Below are positions 10,836-23,329 of a stretch of DNA of 64,000 nt, in pieces. This DNA comes from Acanthosoma haemorrhoidale (taxonomy: Eukaryota > Arthropoda > Insecta > Hemiptera > Acanthosomatidae): assembly GCA_930367205.1 (NCBI GenBank), contig OV884012.1:149683405-149747404 (forward strand), written 5' to 3'. The position numbers and the translations under genes were made by a program. The notes below the pieces were generated by a model. It had not been told where the DNA came from. It ran no database searches and was given only the letters and a program-made list of their open reading frames with translations. Every line of letters starts with the position of its first letter. The stretch's first letter is position 1.

Positions 10836-11149
10836 CTGCATAGAAGTCAAAATTTGCTGTATTTGAAGTAATAAAATACTAACATTAATCATCAATTATA
10901 GAAATTATGTTTTTTAACTATTTATAAACGAAATTATGCACAGTCAAGAAATCGAGATATGGACCGAGTGTTCGCCTAAGTCCCCTCGCCAGCTTTTAAA
11001 ATAATTATTCGGTTGTGCATAAACTCAGTATTTGTAGACAAAATAATTTACTTCAATTGTTAAATAGTAAATTACACCCTAGTCACTAAAAGATCGGAAA
11101 AACAAATATCAAGGGATAAACAGTATAGAACTACATTAAATACAACATT

Positions 11150-12198
11150 TGTTGGCTCCCACAACTTTTTTTATTGGGCTATATTTGAATCTCTTTTTGC
11201 TTTATTGTCTATGACATGTCCTCACAATCACTTTGTAGCACAACAATTTGTAGTTCTGTCATCCCAACCAAACCCCGAAATAGCATCCCAAACCTTCAAA
11301 AACCCCTTGGTGGGGATCGAGTAATGTTGCAACCAATGGCGGATCGAAGTTAATAAACCAAAATGTTCTTATATTACCTTTACCACAAGTTCTGTCCAAT
11401 AGTTTCTTTAATTCCGTTCCTCTTCCTGTGTCTCGACTGTACTCGACAAAAGGCTAACATGGAACCCAATAACGAAGCTAAAAATACAACAACTAAAGAC
11501 GCTTTGGTCAACTGTACAGGCTACTTCGAAGGACATCCCATCAATCAATTGAAAATAAATTACTAATTCACTAAGTTCTACGAAAGCTAATCTGGACATA
11601 TGGAATAGAACTATGGGGGACAGCAAGCGTTTCCAATCCTTTCAATCAAAAGTCCTGAGAACAATAGTAAATGTCTCTTAATACGTCAGCTACAAAACCC
11701 GTCATAACGATCTTAATATACCCTACATTCTCGAACTCATCTCTTCCAAGTTCATGAAACTCCATAGCAACCTATCCAACCAATCTATTCCCCTAGCACA
11801 GTCATTGCACTGCGCCACTCATCCCTATAATCCTCCTCGGAGACTGAAACAGCAGTGGCCTCGTGACTTGCTATAAATGCGTGACAGTGGGAGTCCTGGC
11901 AATGCCCAGTTTCTCCAATCATTTCCTGAGCGTGTGTGGCTCTCGCGCTCTTAGTCAGCCTCCACTGACTCGTATCCGGTGACGCGGCTGATGGAGGAGC
12001 GTCTGGGACTTCCTAAGACTCCGCTTCCTCTTTTACGTACGAGAGAGGTGACCACCATGTGGATTTGGGGGGCCTCTGGGCTGTTTATAAATACTGTGTG
12101 AATGAAAATTGTAAATATGGTATGAATAAGAACATTTATAACAATTGCTTATTTCCCAAGAAGGCAGATTGTAATTTTATCATAATAAAGAAGTTTCA
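11150..12198 (+). mobile_element. Jockey-clade LINE, 5'-truncated copy A
   Basis: Longest copy of the family in this window. Frameshifted pieces of the reverse transcriptase are readable from about 11200: a decayed FADD-like box, then PNPEIASQTFKN, a Trp-Leu-Gln-Gln-Trp-like block near 11325, then the region matching LDKRLTWNPH and LLIYK. The C-terminus (PPRRLKRQWPRDLL) is near 11836-11870, followed by the 3' UTR and the AATAAAG-type tail near 12185. The family is recognised from the jockey C-terminal blocks K-P-I-W-T-Y-G-I-x-L-W-G and L-R-T-I. It contains a short deletion near 11619 and many stops. Confidence 0.75.
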
Positions 12199-12631
12199 TT
12201 ATTGTAAAATAATCTACTACGGTAGGCAACCGTCTACTTCGCCTTATCTTAATCCTTTAGTGGGCTTATATCATGAAATCCCTCAACCCTATTGTTAGTT
12301 TCATGATTTCACGCTTATTTCCCAGAATAATGCCAGTTAGATTAAGACAATGCCATATCTAATCTGTACCAAAATTCTAAATTTCCCTGTGTTCTAATAT
12401 CTTATCCCGCACAATCCCTCTACTTTCTGAAAAGTCCTGTTTAAACATTGTCTAAAGCACCCACCCAAATTAAAGTAGACCCGTCTGCTCGTTGCTTCCA
12501 AATATTTACTAACAGTCAAAATCAATTACAGAATTCTCTGAAATGACAACTCCTATCTCCTTCGCCAATCTTTATTCAGGAACTTCTCCTGGAATGCCTT
12601 CTGCATTCAGTATTTTTTCCATAAGCAATTT

Positions 12632-12848
12632 AGGTTTGTTATTACTGATTGTGCGTTGTGATTACTGATTGTGGGTTTGTTATTACTGATTGTCCGTTGT
12701 GATTACTGATTGTGCGTTGTGATTACTGATTGTGGGTTTGTTAGTACTGATTGTGCGTTGTGATTACTGATTGTGGGTTTGTTAGTACTAATTGTGGGTT
12801 GTGATTACTCATTGTGGGTTTGTTAGTACTGATTGTGCGTTGTGATTA
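12632..12848 (+). repeat. Minisatellite, about 20-22 bp unit, about 10 copies
   Basis: Tandem units alternate between GTTGTGATTACTGATTGTGC and a slightly longer form with GGGTTTGTTAGTACTGATTG, giving a higher-order period near 42 bp. The units differ by a few substitutions, which are more frequent towards the right end. Confidence 0.9.
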
Positions 12849-14761
12849 AATACAGGCTGGGTTAATCAGTCAGTTATTAGTGTACTTATAACACATAAGA
12901 ACTCTCGGCAGCTCACACACTGTTAAAAAATACAAAAAACTTTACTCTAGCTGGTGGGACTTGAAATTGCCGTGTTTTACGCTACCCACTAGGCCTAAGT
13001 AGTCAAATTGTGTATTATTAAATAAATGGTGGCTAAGTACATTTAAAAGCTGCCGCCACACTAGAATTGTATGAAACCGAGGTCATTAATCCCTGCCCTC
13101 CTTCGATCGCCGAGTAAGGGATCTATAATATAGTATATATGTATTAAAAAACTTTTCTGATAGTTCTTTTAGTCGAAATTGTTTAATGAAGGTAACAATT
13201 TTTGTTTACGTATTCCAATTTAGGAAATATTAATAGGAATTTTGTATATTTTTTTCGAAAAAAAAAAACTGTTTTTGTTGCTAAGAAAAAATATAGCGCT
13301 CAATGTGAATTGATTAGCAAGGGTTTATAACTCCTATCAACTCAAATTTAGGCCGTAAAGGGTAAGTGTAGTCATCTTTAAGGTTTCTAGCCATAGAGCC
13401 AATACTTAAAGCACTCTCTCTGTGCTATGTCAAGCTTCTGTATTGGAGTTGAATTTTAAAGCTAAATCAATTTTCAAGAATCCTGTATTCCATGTTCGAT
13501 CACAGAATATAACCCTAATCTAGTTTTTATACTAGAACTGTTAATTGTAAGTTATAATAATGTTTTTTTCCCTCTCTTCTAGTTTAATTTTACTTTCTTC
13601 GCAAAACATTTTGGACCTACTAATAAAGAGTTATTATAAAAATGTAAATTCATTTATTAAAGTTCTATGATAGTTTCTTTAATTGGTTTCTGCGTGTTTC
13701 CCATAAACACGGCGCAGCAAGATACCATTACACACAACTTCTGCGATCTGTCAAATTTTGGATCAGAATTATTTTGTTCAGTTGAAAGGGTTTGAAGTCA
13801 GCCAACTATTACACATCATTACACAGTACACATTATTAAATTATATATATGAGTAAATAATATCTACAAAAATAATTCAAATAAATGTTGGTTTCGATCC
13901 TGGAAAAAATTTAAATTAAGTTGGTCGAAGTCTGCATAAGAAAGTCCGTGGAAATCTTTGTTTCGTTTCTTTCTCGCTCCGTTTCAAAATATATTTTCGC
14001 AACACGATATCTATCCATTTGCTTATCTTCAGCTGTTATTTGGCCCAGGTCAAAGCGCGATCAATAGTAAGGCAATGATGCGCTGTTTGGTTTCAATTGA
14101 TTATACCCTATTAATGAACAGTTACTAACCAGAGAGCTTAAAAAACATTTAATGTCTTGAGAAATTACTGTAATTAATAATTTAGGAACATATACTATAT
14201 TTAGTATAAATTAAGTAGTATGGAAAATACTGCTATGATTCAGATTTTCTTAAGTTTAATCCTCTATATAAAGGACAGTTTACGTAAGGTGAATTATTCT
14301 TACATCGGTGAGTCTTAAGAAAAGTGAGTGAACTCAAATTTTTCAGAAAAACAAAATATCGAGTATAATATGGAAAAAATAATTCCTTAGTTATTTTCAT
14401 TATACTCTTCAACTATGTTGAAAGTTCGAAATAAATGTTCGCTTGTGAAATATTACTGAAACACGACAGTAATAAGTTTCTATGCCACTGCCAGTCGTGC
14501 AAGAACGGTGCAAATGATCGACCATCAGTGCGAAGTCATGCACAGTAGATTGTAGGTTACTCTTATAACGGTTGGTCCTGTTGTTATTTTAATAAGTGAT
14601 GATAAAACCTATACTTGGTACACTTTCCAAGCTGCTCAACTCTTGAAATTTGTTTGAAATGCTTTGAATCATCATGCAACAAGATGGAGGAAACATTCGA
14701 AGTAATAAAAATACGTTTGGTCTCCGTTGTATTACATATAGTGTGAAAGGTCATTCGCTGT

Positions 14762-14782
14762 AAAAAAAAAAAAAAAAAAAAA
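14762..14782 (+). repeat. Poly(A) run
   Basis: About 20 consecutive A residues on the plus strand. No retroelement body could be matched directly upstream, so it is listed as a simple repeat. Confidence 0.8.
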
Positions 14783-15469
14783 TATGACCGGCCCTTGAGC
14801 AGGTTTTTCAATTGGAAATATAATTCTCAAATTTTCTTTTGTCGGACAATTGAACTGAAGCCATGAATGTGAGACTAAACTTTCTTAGACACTTTAACCC
14901 CTATTAAATCATTTTTCTATAATTTTAATGACAATATTGCCGTTAAAAGCAAAAAAAAAAACATGGGATTAAATTAAATTAAAGATTAAACTTCCTATTT
15001 AATGAACCGAAAGTTAGTATTTGACAAAGAGAACGAAGAGGTTAAACATTCAAAATGTTTTAGGAAAGGGCATTAGTGGAAAGTGAGAATTATTCCGTTT
15101 TTGTGGGAATAATTGAACAGATTTTTTTTTGTTGTAATGTCCTTTTGTGGCCGACGATACCTGAAAAGAGATTTTATGAGTACTAAGTAACTTAAACCGC
15201 AACAATATACAATTATTGGAAAATGCTCGGAATAATCATTATTTCTCTTCTTAGTAGAACTTTCTTTTTGCATTACTCCCTTAGTTATGATATAATATAA
15301 ATTAATGAATCTTCAACTTAAACGATAGTCAACACCCAGAGGATGCTGTATTCCACTGAAAGGTGTTGAATTCAGATAATAGCCATTTAAGCAGGTACAA
15401 TTTTTGTATGCAATAAAGAACTATCAATCATAAATAAGTTAATAATAATATGGTGAGGCGAAAAATTAG

Positions 15470-15725
15470 GCTGTGTGTTATCGATAAAATATTGCCTGGG
15501 CGTTATTTACTCTTCCCCCTGCTCGAGGCATAAATGGCTGAACGAGGGGTTGGGTGGCTCTTAGCCTCTAGCTCGCTGTCATTAATTATACGGCCTCAAT
15601 TAACGACTTGGCTCTAATAAAATAGTGCCTAAATCCGTTTAGGCCTCTATCTAATGGGAAATATACTAACCTAATTAAGCTACAAGGCAATTGAACGGTA
15701 TTTGGATAGTAAACTACGTTATGTT
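15470..15725. other. Unusual intronic block with homeodomain-like sites
   Basis: Mixed-composition, stop-dense sequence unlike the flanking AT-rich DNA. It contains several TAAT cores in short succession (ATTAATTATAC, CAATTAACGAC, CTAATTAAGC). Noncoding on both strands. It could be an enhancer or a decayed element; nothing firm can be said. Confidence 0.25.
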
Positions 15726-16079
15726 GTAGTAAATCTAAAAAAATCTGCAAAAATTCAGAATTCATCAGGAGTAATTATGAGTGGAAGAAACATGTTGTGG
15801 TATTTAATCCTATTGGTACAAATTTATTAAAGATAAAACATAGTACTCATATCCTGATCTGGAGGTAAAGATGAAGCTTTCTATTTCTACTAATTACTGT
15901 TCCCAGGTAATCATATATAAATCTATCATTTCAAAATCATCAACATTGTCGATGATATGTTCGGGTCCATTATGTCTTCCTGTCATCCATCACCTTACTT
16001 TTAGAAGTGTGTATACTCATTCCTTTTATTTTTAACTACTCTCCCACAAGTTTGAACCATTTCTTGTGCTATAGGTACC

Positions 16080-16770
16080 AAATAAGCTGCATAAATAGCG
16101 TGTACCGATACAGGAGTCGTATTACAAAATGCTAAAGTGGTCTTAAGCGCTCTTGCAGGCCTTCCAGATCTAGTCCATTAGAACAATAAACAGGCATGGA
16201 CTAATGAATGGTTTCGATTCTTCTCCGTTCAATCGCTCCATAATTTTGGGACACAAGCAGATTTAATGACACTGATGTGATTACCAGGGATTCTCTGACG
16301 TACTAATGCTTCCCAAATTATCTGTCATGTTGCAGTATCGAAGGCTGGTTTGAGGTCGAGTAAAGCCAAGAATATAGTGTCATTCCTGTCCCATGCCTTT
16401 TCTATTATCGTTTAGAGGGAAATAATGATGGTTTTGCCTACCTGCTCTAAACGCATTTTCATCCACATCATTCTTAATCTTTGTTTCAAGATTGTGTTGT
16501 ACATTTTATAGACTATCAACGGTAGACAAATAAACCTATAGTTACCATAATTTGGCTTACTCTCTTATGGGTCAGTAGTACAATATTACTTTCCCACTTC
16601 ATTGATTTTTCCTTGAGGGTCCAAATTTTCTGGAAGACTTTCAATCAGTTCGTTATCCATGCTTGATAATTTTCGAGGTTATTCCATTGTGTCCTGCAGC
16701 CCACTGCTTTCTCGATAGTTTCGTCCATAACTTCCAGGTACTTTTTCCCTCTCACTCTCAGCAATCTCGC
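16080..16770 (-). mobile_element. Non-LTR reverse transcriptase fragment (minus strand)
   Basis: Translated on the minus strand with frameshifts, it gives RT blocks: NYGNYRFICLPLIVYKMYNT near 16500-16555, a DENAFR segment near 16450, and FLALLDLKPAFDT near 16345-16385, the first catalytic aspartate region of reverse transcriptases (usually LDLKxAFDTV). IIWEALVRQRIPGNH follows near 16280-16325. The order is right for one RT domain read leftwards. Stops and frameshifts show it is dead. It is a different family from the Jockey copies. The exact clade is not determined. Confidence 0.6.
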
Positions 16771-17049
16771 TGGGAGTTCCGCCTGTATTCCTCTACCCTG
16801 AGTCTTCCCAGGAAATATTTTCTCGTTATCAGTAACCAGCCTTCCTTCTAAGTGCTCGGCAATCTCCGGTTGTATTTTTTTTTTTAACTTCTTGTTCTTT
16901 GTTTAGATGTAAAAACCTGCGGGTTTGAAGCTCTATGAAATGGGTACAAACAATAACCCTGTTACATTGCCTTGTTATAATAACTTTGTGGATTTAAAGT
17001 GGCGTTTTAGCCTCCCTTGAATAGTTTGGTTAAGTAGAGATGTTGATAT

Positions 17050-17064
17050 TAACCCCCCCCCCCC
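17050..17064 (+). repeat. Poly(C) tract
   Basis: Uninterrupted run of about 14 C. One of several such tracts in this intron. Confidence 0.8.
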
Positions 17065-17584
17065 CTATGCTCGTGCTCTACCAGATCGTACGATTTAGAA
17101 TCGTTTAAGAATTCCTTCGGTGTTCAATAAATCCAGAGGGAGATTCGTTTGAACTGTGACCCAATTGGTTTATATTTAATCGACTAACTCCGTTTCCCCT
17201 TTAACGATCTCGATCGGCTTCTGCGCTTCGTCCTTTAACAAATTTATATCGAATTTTTTGACATAATAATATTTCATTTATAGTTTAATCGACAGTTTTT
17301 TTGTCGTATATCAATTGTTATTAATCGTTAGATCAATTCGTCACTATTTATGTTTCAACTTTTGTCTTAACTTATCTAAATTAATTATTTTATTTACTTC
17401 TTCTATATCACATTTATTTCTTCAATGTAACATTATTAAATTACCAAATCTCGTAACACCATCCCTCCTATCTACCAAATATTCATCTATCTCCCCATAT
17501 TCATTTTGTTATGAAAAAATACAGTTCCACCAGCGCATCGTTAACTTTAATACATTTGTGTTATAGGTTTTTTGAAATAGGAAT

Positions 17585-17755
17585 CCAAATCATTCTTTCA
17601 ATATTTGTTTCCACATTGTGCCGTTCATTTTATAGACTATCAATGGTGGACAAATAAGTCTATAGTTACCATAATGAATTCTTCTCTTTTAGGTCGGTAT
17701 TACAATATTATTTTCCCACTCTATTGGTTCTTCCTTGAACCCGAAAGTTAATAAT
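17585..17755 (-). mobile_element. Second, shorter fragment of the same reverse transcriptase family
   Basis: DNA of 17600-17740 aligns well with 16485-16625: shared words include CATTTTATAGACTATCAA and CTATAGTTACCATAAT. It covers only the RT block with the LPLIVYKM-like motif. It may be a duplicate of the 16-kb fragment or an independent insertion. Confidence 0.55.
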
Positions 17756-18356
17756 CTAATAACCATAGTAAATAATTCGCAATATTATATTTTTTAAAAA
17801 TGATCACTTTTACATCATAATTAAAAAATATGTGTTCTTCAGATGGGCGAGTAGTAAAATAACTGGAAATAATGGAACAGTGATATTAGGAAAATAAGAT
17901 TAAAAAAAACATCGCTCTCCGCATTATTTTCTCGTTAGGGCCAGTATAAATATATACTTTTCAGTGACTGAAATAACTCCTTATACTATTTAAAGCTGGC
18001 TCACAGCCATAAAAATATCTTGTAGTCGAATAGAAGCGAAATTTGAAATAGGTAAAGAGCACAGTAGTCTTTTTTTATGTTTTATTGGATTTGCCTTCCT
18101 TATTTTGGGGATTATATTGTTAATTAAAAATCATAATTAATCATCTGTACTTACTCAGTAATAGGTTTGATACTGTCGAGTGTGTTTTACTCAAATTAGA
18201 CCGAGACAATACGAATAAATTACTTTTTTCTTATTTTTTTGCCATTGCCTAACACCCTAAAGCGTTTATATAAACAGTGGGCCAATAAAGTGTTGACATA
18301 CAATATCGGAATTCTTTTTTCCCTGCTGTTTTGAGCTAATATTTTATATAATTACT

Positions 18357-18636
18357 GCGCCACTCATCCCTATAATCCTCCTCTGAGACTAAAACGGCAG
18401 TGGCCTCGTGACCTGCTATAACTGCGTAACAGTGGGAGTCCTGGCATTGGCCAGTTTCTCCAATCATGTACTGAGCGTCTGTGGCTCTCGCGTTCCTTCA
18501 GCAGCCTCCAATGGCTCGTATCCAGTGACGCGGCTGACTGAGGAGCGTGGGGGACTTCCCAAGACTCCGCTTCCTCTTTCGCATGCGAGGGAGGTGAAAA
18601 AAATTTGGGGTGTTTGTAAATACTGTATTTTATATA
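18357..18636 (+). mobile_element. Jockey-clade LINE fragment A2 (C-terminus and 3' UTR)
   Basis: Begins at CTGCGCCACTCATCCCTATA, equivalent to the last 25 or so codons of the family ORF. It runs through the conserved 3' UTR (CTGGCATTGGCCAGTTTCTC ... GAGGAGCGTGGGGGACTTCC) and stops at GTAAATACTGTATTTTA, before the AATAAAG tail. Truncated at both ends. Confidence 0.75.
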
Positions 18637-19146
18637 ATTAATTGACAATTCCTCTTTCTCTCCACAATGTTTATTGGACAAATAAATCATATCCTTCGAC
18701 GACCGGTATCAACCGTATAATATTTACTGTTTAGAATATTTTTTATTTGTGGAAACGTTCAATTATGAATGAAGGGTATGATTTAATTCAATTGATACGT
18801 GAAAAAAAACGGTGTTTAAATGTATAAAATCTTATATAAATACAAAAAATGTCACGTGTAAAGCATCAAATCATTTAAGATTTCGTTAAGTTACGGCTGC
18901 GAAAACATATTTAATGACTGTAATATTAAATGTTTCTGAACGGACTCCCTAACACATATTACTTGTAAATATGCAACACCTTTAATTTGATAAGCTATTT
19001 AATACGATAGGAAAATATTCATTCATTAATAATCAAGTCATTTATTTATGAAAGGCCCTTTATTATTTTCCATGGCGATGATTTTATTTTTATTGTCATC
19101 GGAGCTTCAATTAGAACTATCGTGAATTATGCCTTTACAAATATGT

Positions 19147-19230
19147 AATGTGTAGTCGGGGGATCTATTACCTAAACTACCTACTGGGTTCGATTCCAGA
19201 TCCTGGCATTTGATTTTTTCTACGACTGCT
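19147..19230 (+). repeat. tRNA-derived SINE-like sequence
   Basis: Contains a pol III B-box-like GGGTTCGATTCC, preceded by a TAGTCGGGGG segment in A-box position and followed by ATTTGATTTTTTCT. This layout recurs near 37770, 58760 and 59700. It does not fold into a full tRNA and has no credible anticodon arm. Confidence 0.4.
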
Positions 19231-19455
19231 AATTATGAATATTTATAAGTATTCTTATAATGGTTTGTGAAAAAAAAAATGATGCCACCAATTTTTGAAC
19301 CGACTATTAATTAATATTCTATCGACCAAAGCACAGGTTCCTCTCCGCATACCATGGCCGACATAAAATATTTTCTGCTGATGAAATAGCGGGAAATATG
19401 TTGGCCGTGAAGATGAAAATGACTGGAAATAGGTGTTCCTCGCCAGCTGAATTCC

Positions 19456-19469
19456 GGGGGGGGGGGGGG
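19456..19469 (+). repeat. Poly(G) tract
   Basis: Run of about 13 G within CCGGGG...GTGATG. Confidence 0.8.
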
Positions 19470-20332
19470 TGATGTCTGCAGGTGTTGGGCTGAATATTGA
19501 ACTAGTCACCTCGCTGGAGCCCAGCCGATAGATTACTTCGTCTTCCCTTATTACATTTTTTTGTATATTCTCGCCCACATAACTATAAATGAATTCCGTA
19601 TGTTATCACGTGGATCGGAACAAGGAGTAAGCTACATAGCTCATTTCTGTAGTATTTTTTAGTAAATAAAAGTTAGAGGTTTCTAATCCAAAATTATATA
19701 CATATTATCATGGTCCCTGTATCCAATAAATATCCAGCCTTATTTCATCGCATAGTATATTTACTTAATGCTTACGGATATACTTACTCATCCCATTGAT
19801 AGAAAGTATATGTATTCGTACAAGAAATTATATATTTCACCTCGTTCGTTTGATTCAAAAATATTCTAGAATCAAAATGTTTATAGTGTGTTTTATTTTA
19901 TATATGTATTATATAAGTGTCTGTCCCATGTTATTTTATTAGTATTTTAAAGTGAACAAAATGGAACGAATTATTTATCTGACTTAATAACAGAACGTTT
20001 TTCAGTTGTTGTTTTTTTTTTATTCCCATCTGACGACATAGCAATTTTAATAAATGAAACAAAACTGCTGAATGCCCACCAGCAAACACCGACCGCGCAT
20101 GCTTGGAACTCCCCATGTGACGATGATTTTATGACGAATTTCCTCCCAATACCCCTCCTTAAAACTTATCTTGCGTCTAAGCTATTATTAATTCCTGATA
20201 GTATGCTGCTCTGGTTTAAGGTGCTTACATCTCTTTCAGCTCCACACCCACACAACACATAATGATTCCTTTAAAACACGGATTACACCTTTAGTTTGAC
20301 CTCTAGAGGATCTTCATGATTAGAAAAGTAAG

Positions 20333-20756
20333 TAACCTTCACCTTCTGCCGCAAGTCTTGTCCACTAGTTTCTTTTAATTCTATTCATTTCCCTGTATCC
20401 AAGTTAGTACGGTACTTAGGCTTCCATTTTGACAAACGGCTGACCCACATGCCAGGCTAAAAAGACAAGAACAAACAGACGCTTTGGACAACTGTACATA
20501 CTACTTCAAAGGACATCCCATCTCTCAATAGAAAATAAATTACTAATCTACAAAGTTATACTAAAGCTAGTCTGGACATACGGAATAGAACTATGGGGGA
20601 CAGCAAAAAAGTCGAACATTAAGCGTATCCAATCCTTTCAATCAAAAGTTCTGAGAACAATAGTAAATGCCCCTTATTACGTCAGCAACAAAACCCTTCA
20701 TAACGATCTTAATATACCTTACATTCTTGAACTCATCCCTTCAAAATTCATTGAAA
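20333..20756 (+). mobile_element. Jockey-clade LINE fragment B, truncated at both ends
   Basis: Starts at the codons for the block before RKSCP and follows the RT C-terminal region (GFHFDKRLTHM-like, then the LWGTA-equivalent GAACTATGGGGGACAGCAAA and KVLRTIVNAPYYVS). It ends near 20756 inside the coding region, before the C-terminal PPRRLKRQWP block and with no 3' UTR. Loss of a 3' end is not typical of LINE insertion and implies a later deletion or rearrangement. Confidence 0.75.
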
Positions 20757-21731
20757 TAAGTACATTAACTTTTTAGCTCTTCATTGTAAAATAAATATTT
20801 ACGATTACCTCAACTATACAAATTATGTGAAAAAAAAAAAAAAAATCGTGAACCTAAGCCTGTTTTCTAAGTTGCTAAGAATGGGTCGTTTTTTATCAAG
20901 CAAGTATTGGCCCCAAGCCAGCTTAAGTTTGGCAATTTCCGTGACTTATGTACTTTACAAGAAAGGTACAAAGAAAAACATGTTCTCTATTCCGTGCAGG
21001 AATGAAAAAAAACTTCTTTGAGTGGCTTCAGTACTCTGGCTTTCAGGAACTTTATTTTTTATCTAGTGGTCACTTTACCATGATTCATGTAGGCCATACA
21101 AAGACATGTTGTCCTTCTGTTTGTCAATTTGGCTCATTTAGGTTACCAGGGGGTTGGCTCTATATAGGCTACTACTAAGTAAATCTACTTCTCAGGCTGG
21201 GACTCGAACTGAAATGAATATAGTTAAGATAGTTTGGTTTAGAAACATTTAGAGCCTGACAAAATAAATTTCACAGAGCAGGGTTTTTTTTTTGGGCTGT
21301 ATTCAATCAGTGTTTTAAAAGTAATAAAATTAAGTACTATGCTTGGTGCACGTTAAAGGAGAAACCACCTACCTGTTTGTGCTTGAGATAGGAAAATAAC
21401 TGATAATGGAAGGGGAAGCAGTGAAGCCAGGTAAAAGAAAGTATTTGTTCGAGAGATATGAAGGATCTAAGGTATACTTTCATGTTGTTGAAACTTGGAT
21501 AATACTTAGTTTCGTAGATCAAAGAACATAGAGTATGATACGGGTAACCTTGTTTCGAAATCGTAAATTCCTTCCCGTAGCGAGATTAAAAAATAACTCC
21601 AACTAAAATAGATGTAAGGTTTACATCAAGGTTTCTAGCAATAGTTCTTATGTATTCTCCAAAGTTAGGTTCTCAGGACAGTCCTACACTGTCGGGTCGT
21701 CCTAAAGGGGGAGGATCTTTGCTGGTGGCCT

Positions 21732-22440
21732 AGTCGGTGGGCAGCTTTATTCGTCTCGATCTGATTCCATAAGATCTTAGAAGGTGTGCCCCGACAGTGC
21801 ACTATGTTCAGGAGAAGAGGAACAGGGTAGGTATTACAGGTAGTTTATATGGTCTTGGATTGACCACGAATTCACACTCGGTATCTAAGGATAGGCGAAA
21901 ACCGTCCGGATCCCAAACGTGAGTGTGAACCGGAGAGAGGCAGACTGGATCGCTGGGGTAGACGCTACTAGGTAAAGTTTGTAGGGCCCCAAGTGACCGT
22001 CGTCCGCGAGGAAGAGATCTCTTCCAAGGAGGTGCTAGTTTTAGCGAGACGGAGGCAGAGCATCCCACTAGGATGGTGTGGGGTCTGACAACGCCGGACT
22101 AAAACATAGCGATGTTAGGAAAGCGAGATGCAGAGGTAGTTGAATAAGAAAGGCATGGTTCGAGTAGAGCAGCAAGCGCCAGTGCAGGGGGAGAGAGATA
22201 GCAGTGTTCCGAGAGTCTGGGAAAAGCCCCAAATCTGGGCTTTATATAGGCAGGTCAGAAGCTGGACTTCACCCGCACTAGGGGCGCGGGCGTAAAAGCT
22301 GTTTCATCCGCTAGTTTCCCCCTCTCTTAACTGACGCTTCATTTTTTGATTATTAAAATATGGAAATGTAGGTGGGTATTTCCTGGGCTGAGAAGAGGGG
22401 AACTTCTATTTATTCGTGGTGAAGAAGTTGACACAACATA
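21732..22440 (+). repeat. Large dispersed repeat, copy 1 (inverted partner at 50380-51548)
   Basis: About 700 bases, GC-richer than the intron. By eye it is around 85-90% identical to the reverse complement of 50380-51548 once the insertion in that copy is removed. Shared words include AAGATCTTAGAAGGTGT, GTTCAGGAGAAGAGGAACAG, GAACCGGAGAGAGGCAGACT and CTAGTTTCCCCCTCTCTTAA. No coding frame is conserved between the copies, so it is noncoding, perhaps a solo LTR or a nonautonomous element. No flanking target duplication could be confirmed. Confidence 0.7.
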
Positions 22441-23329
22441 CACATTACACACTTTGCACTCAATGAAGCTGTGCATCGTTAGTCGATCAATCGTTAGGAT
22501 TGATAGATGATATTAATGTTAAAAAGTATGAGGCAGATTTAACAATAAGTTTCTTGTTAAAAATATAACGGTTAAAGAAACATTTTATACGTCACCAGAT
22601 CATAAATATAACTCCAAGAGGGTTATAAACTTGGTTGTACTGCTGTATCCATTAGACCCAGAGTGCGCCTTCGGCTCATCGTTAGCCCGAGCGAATGGAA
22701 CATCGATAAGTCATCATCAATAGTGCTTTCAGATTTTTTTTCGGAGGTTATTCTGTCCAGACACAGTTCTTTTCACTTCTCTCAGTTAGGGTTCCTTAAA
22801 TTCACCGTCACTTTCTTTCGATGTAGAATGTTTGTCCGCCCTCAACTTCATCTTATTTTTGCTATCAAGATTTTTAAATTATAAAGAGACGATAATAGTT
22901 ATTTTTCCTGGTTGTGGGTTGTAATTGATGGCTCAAAGATAACTCTTTTTGCATTCCCGCAATAGGTAGCTTGTGATTACGTCTGTATGCTGGCGTATTT
23001 CACATAATATTTTGATAAATAAGAAGGTTTTTAAGTTGGTTTAAATTGGATATACCTCTAATCATTAGAAAATTGGAAGTTCTGCCCTGTCATGATAAAA
23101 CGATGTACTGTTTCTTGACCAAGGTTTACTGTTGCTGGGGTGTAATATGCCCAGTACATCCCCTGCCAAGGGTTACAGTTGACCAAATATTTTCTTCTTG
23201 TGGCTAGCTATTGTGGTGCCTTGGAGCCATGAGAGCCGGCCCTCCGCCGACAATACAAATACATGTTGACCTAATGGACTCTATCGATCTGAACCAGAAA
23301 GCTGTGGGCAGGCCAGATCTTAGGTTAGT

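Noticed and set aside
12059..12298. 79-codon plus-strand ORF
   Set aside because: It starts in the 3' UTR of Jockey copy A and runs past its tail into unrelated AT-rich DNA.
21808..22068. 86-codon minus-strand ORF
   Set aside because: Lies in the large dispersed repeat and its frame is not kept in the second copy.
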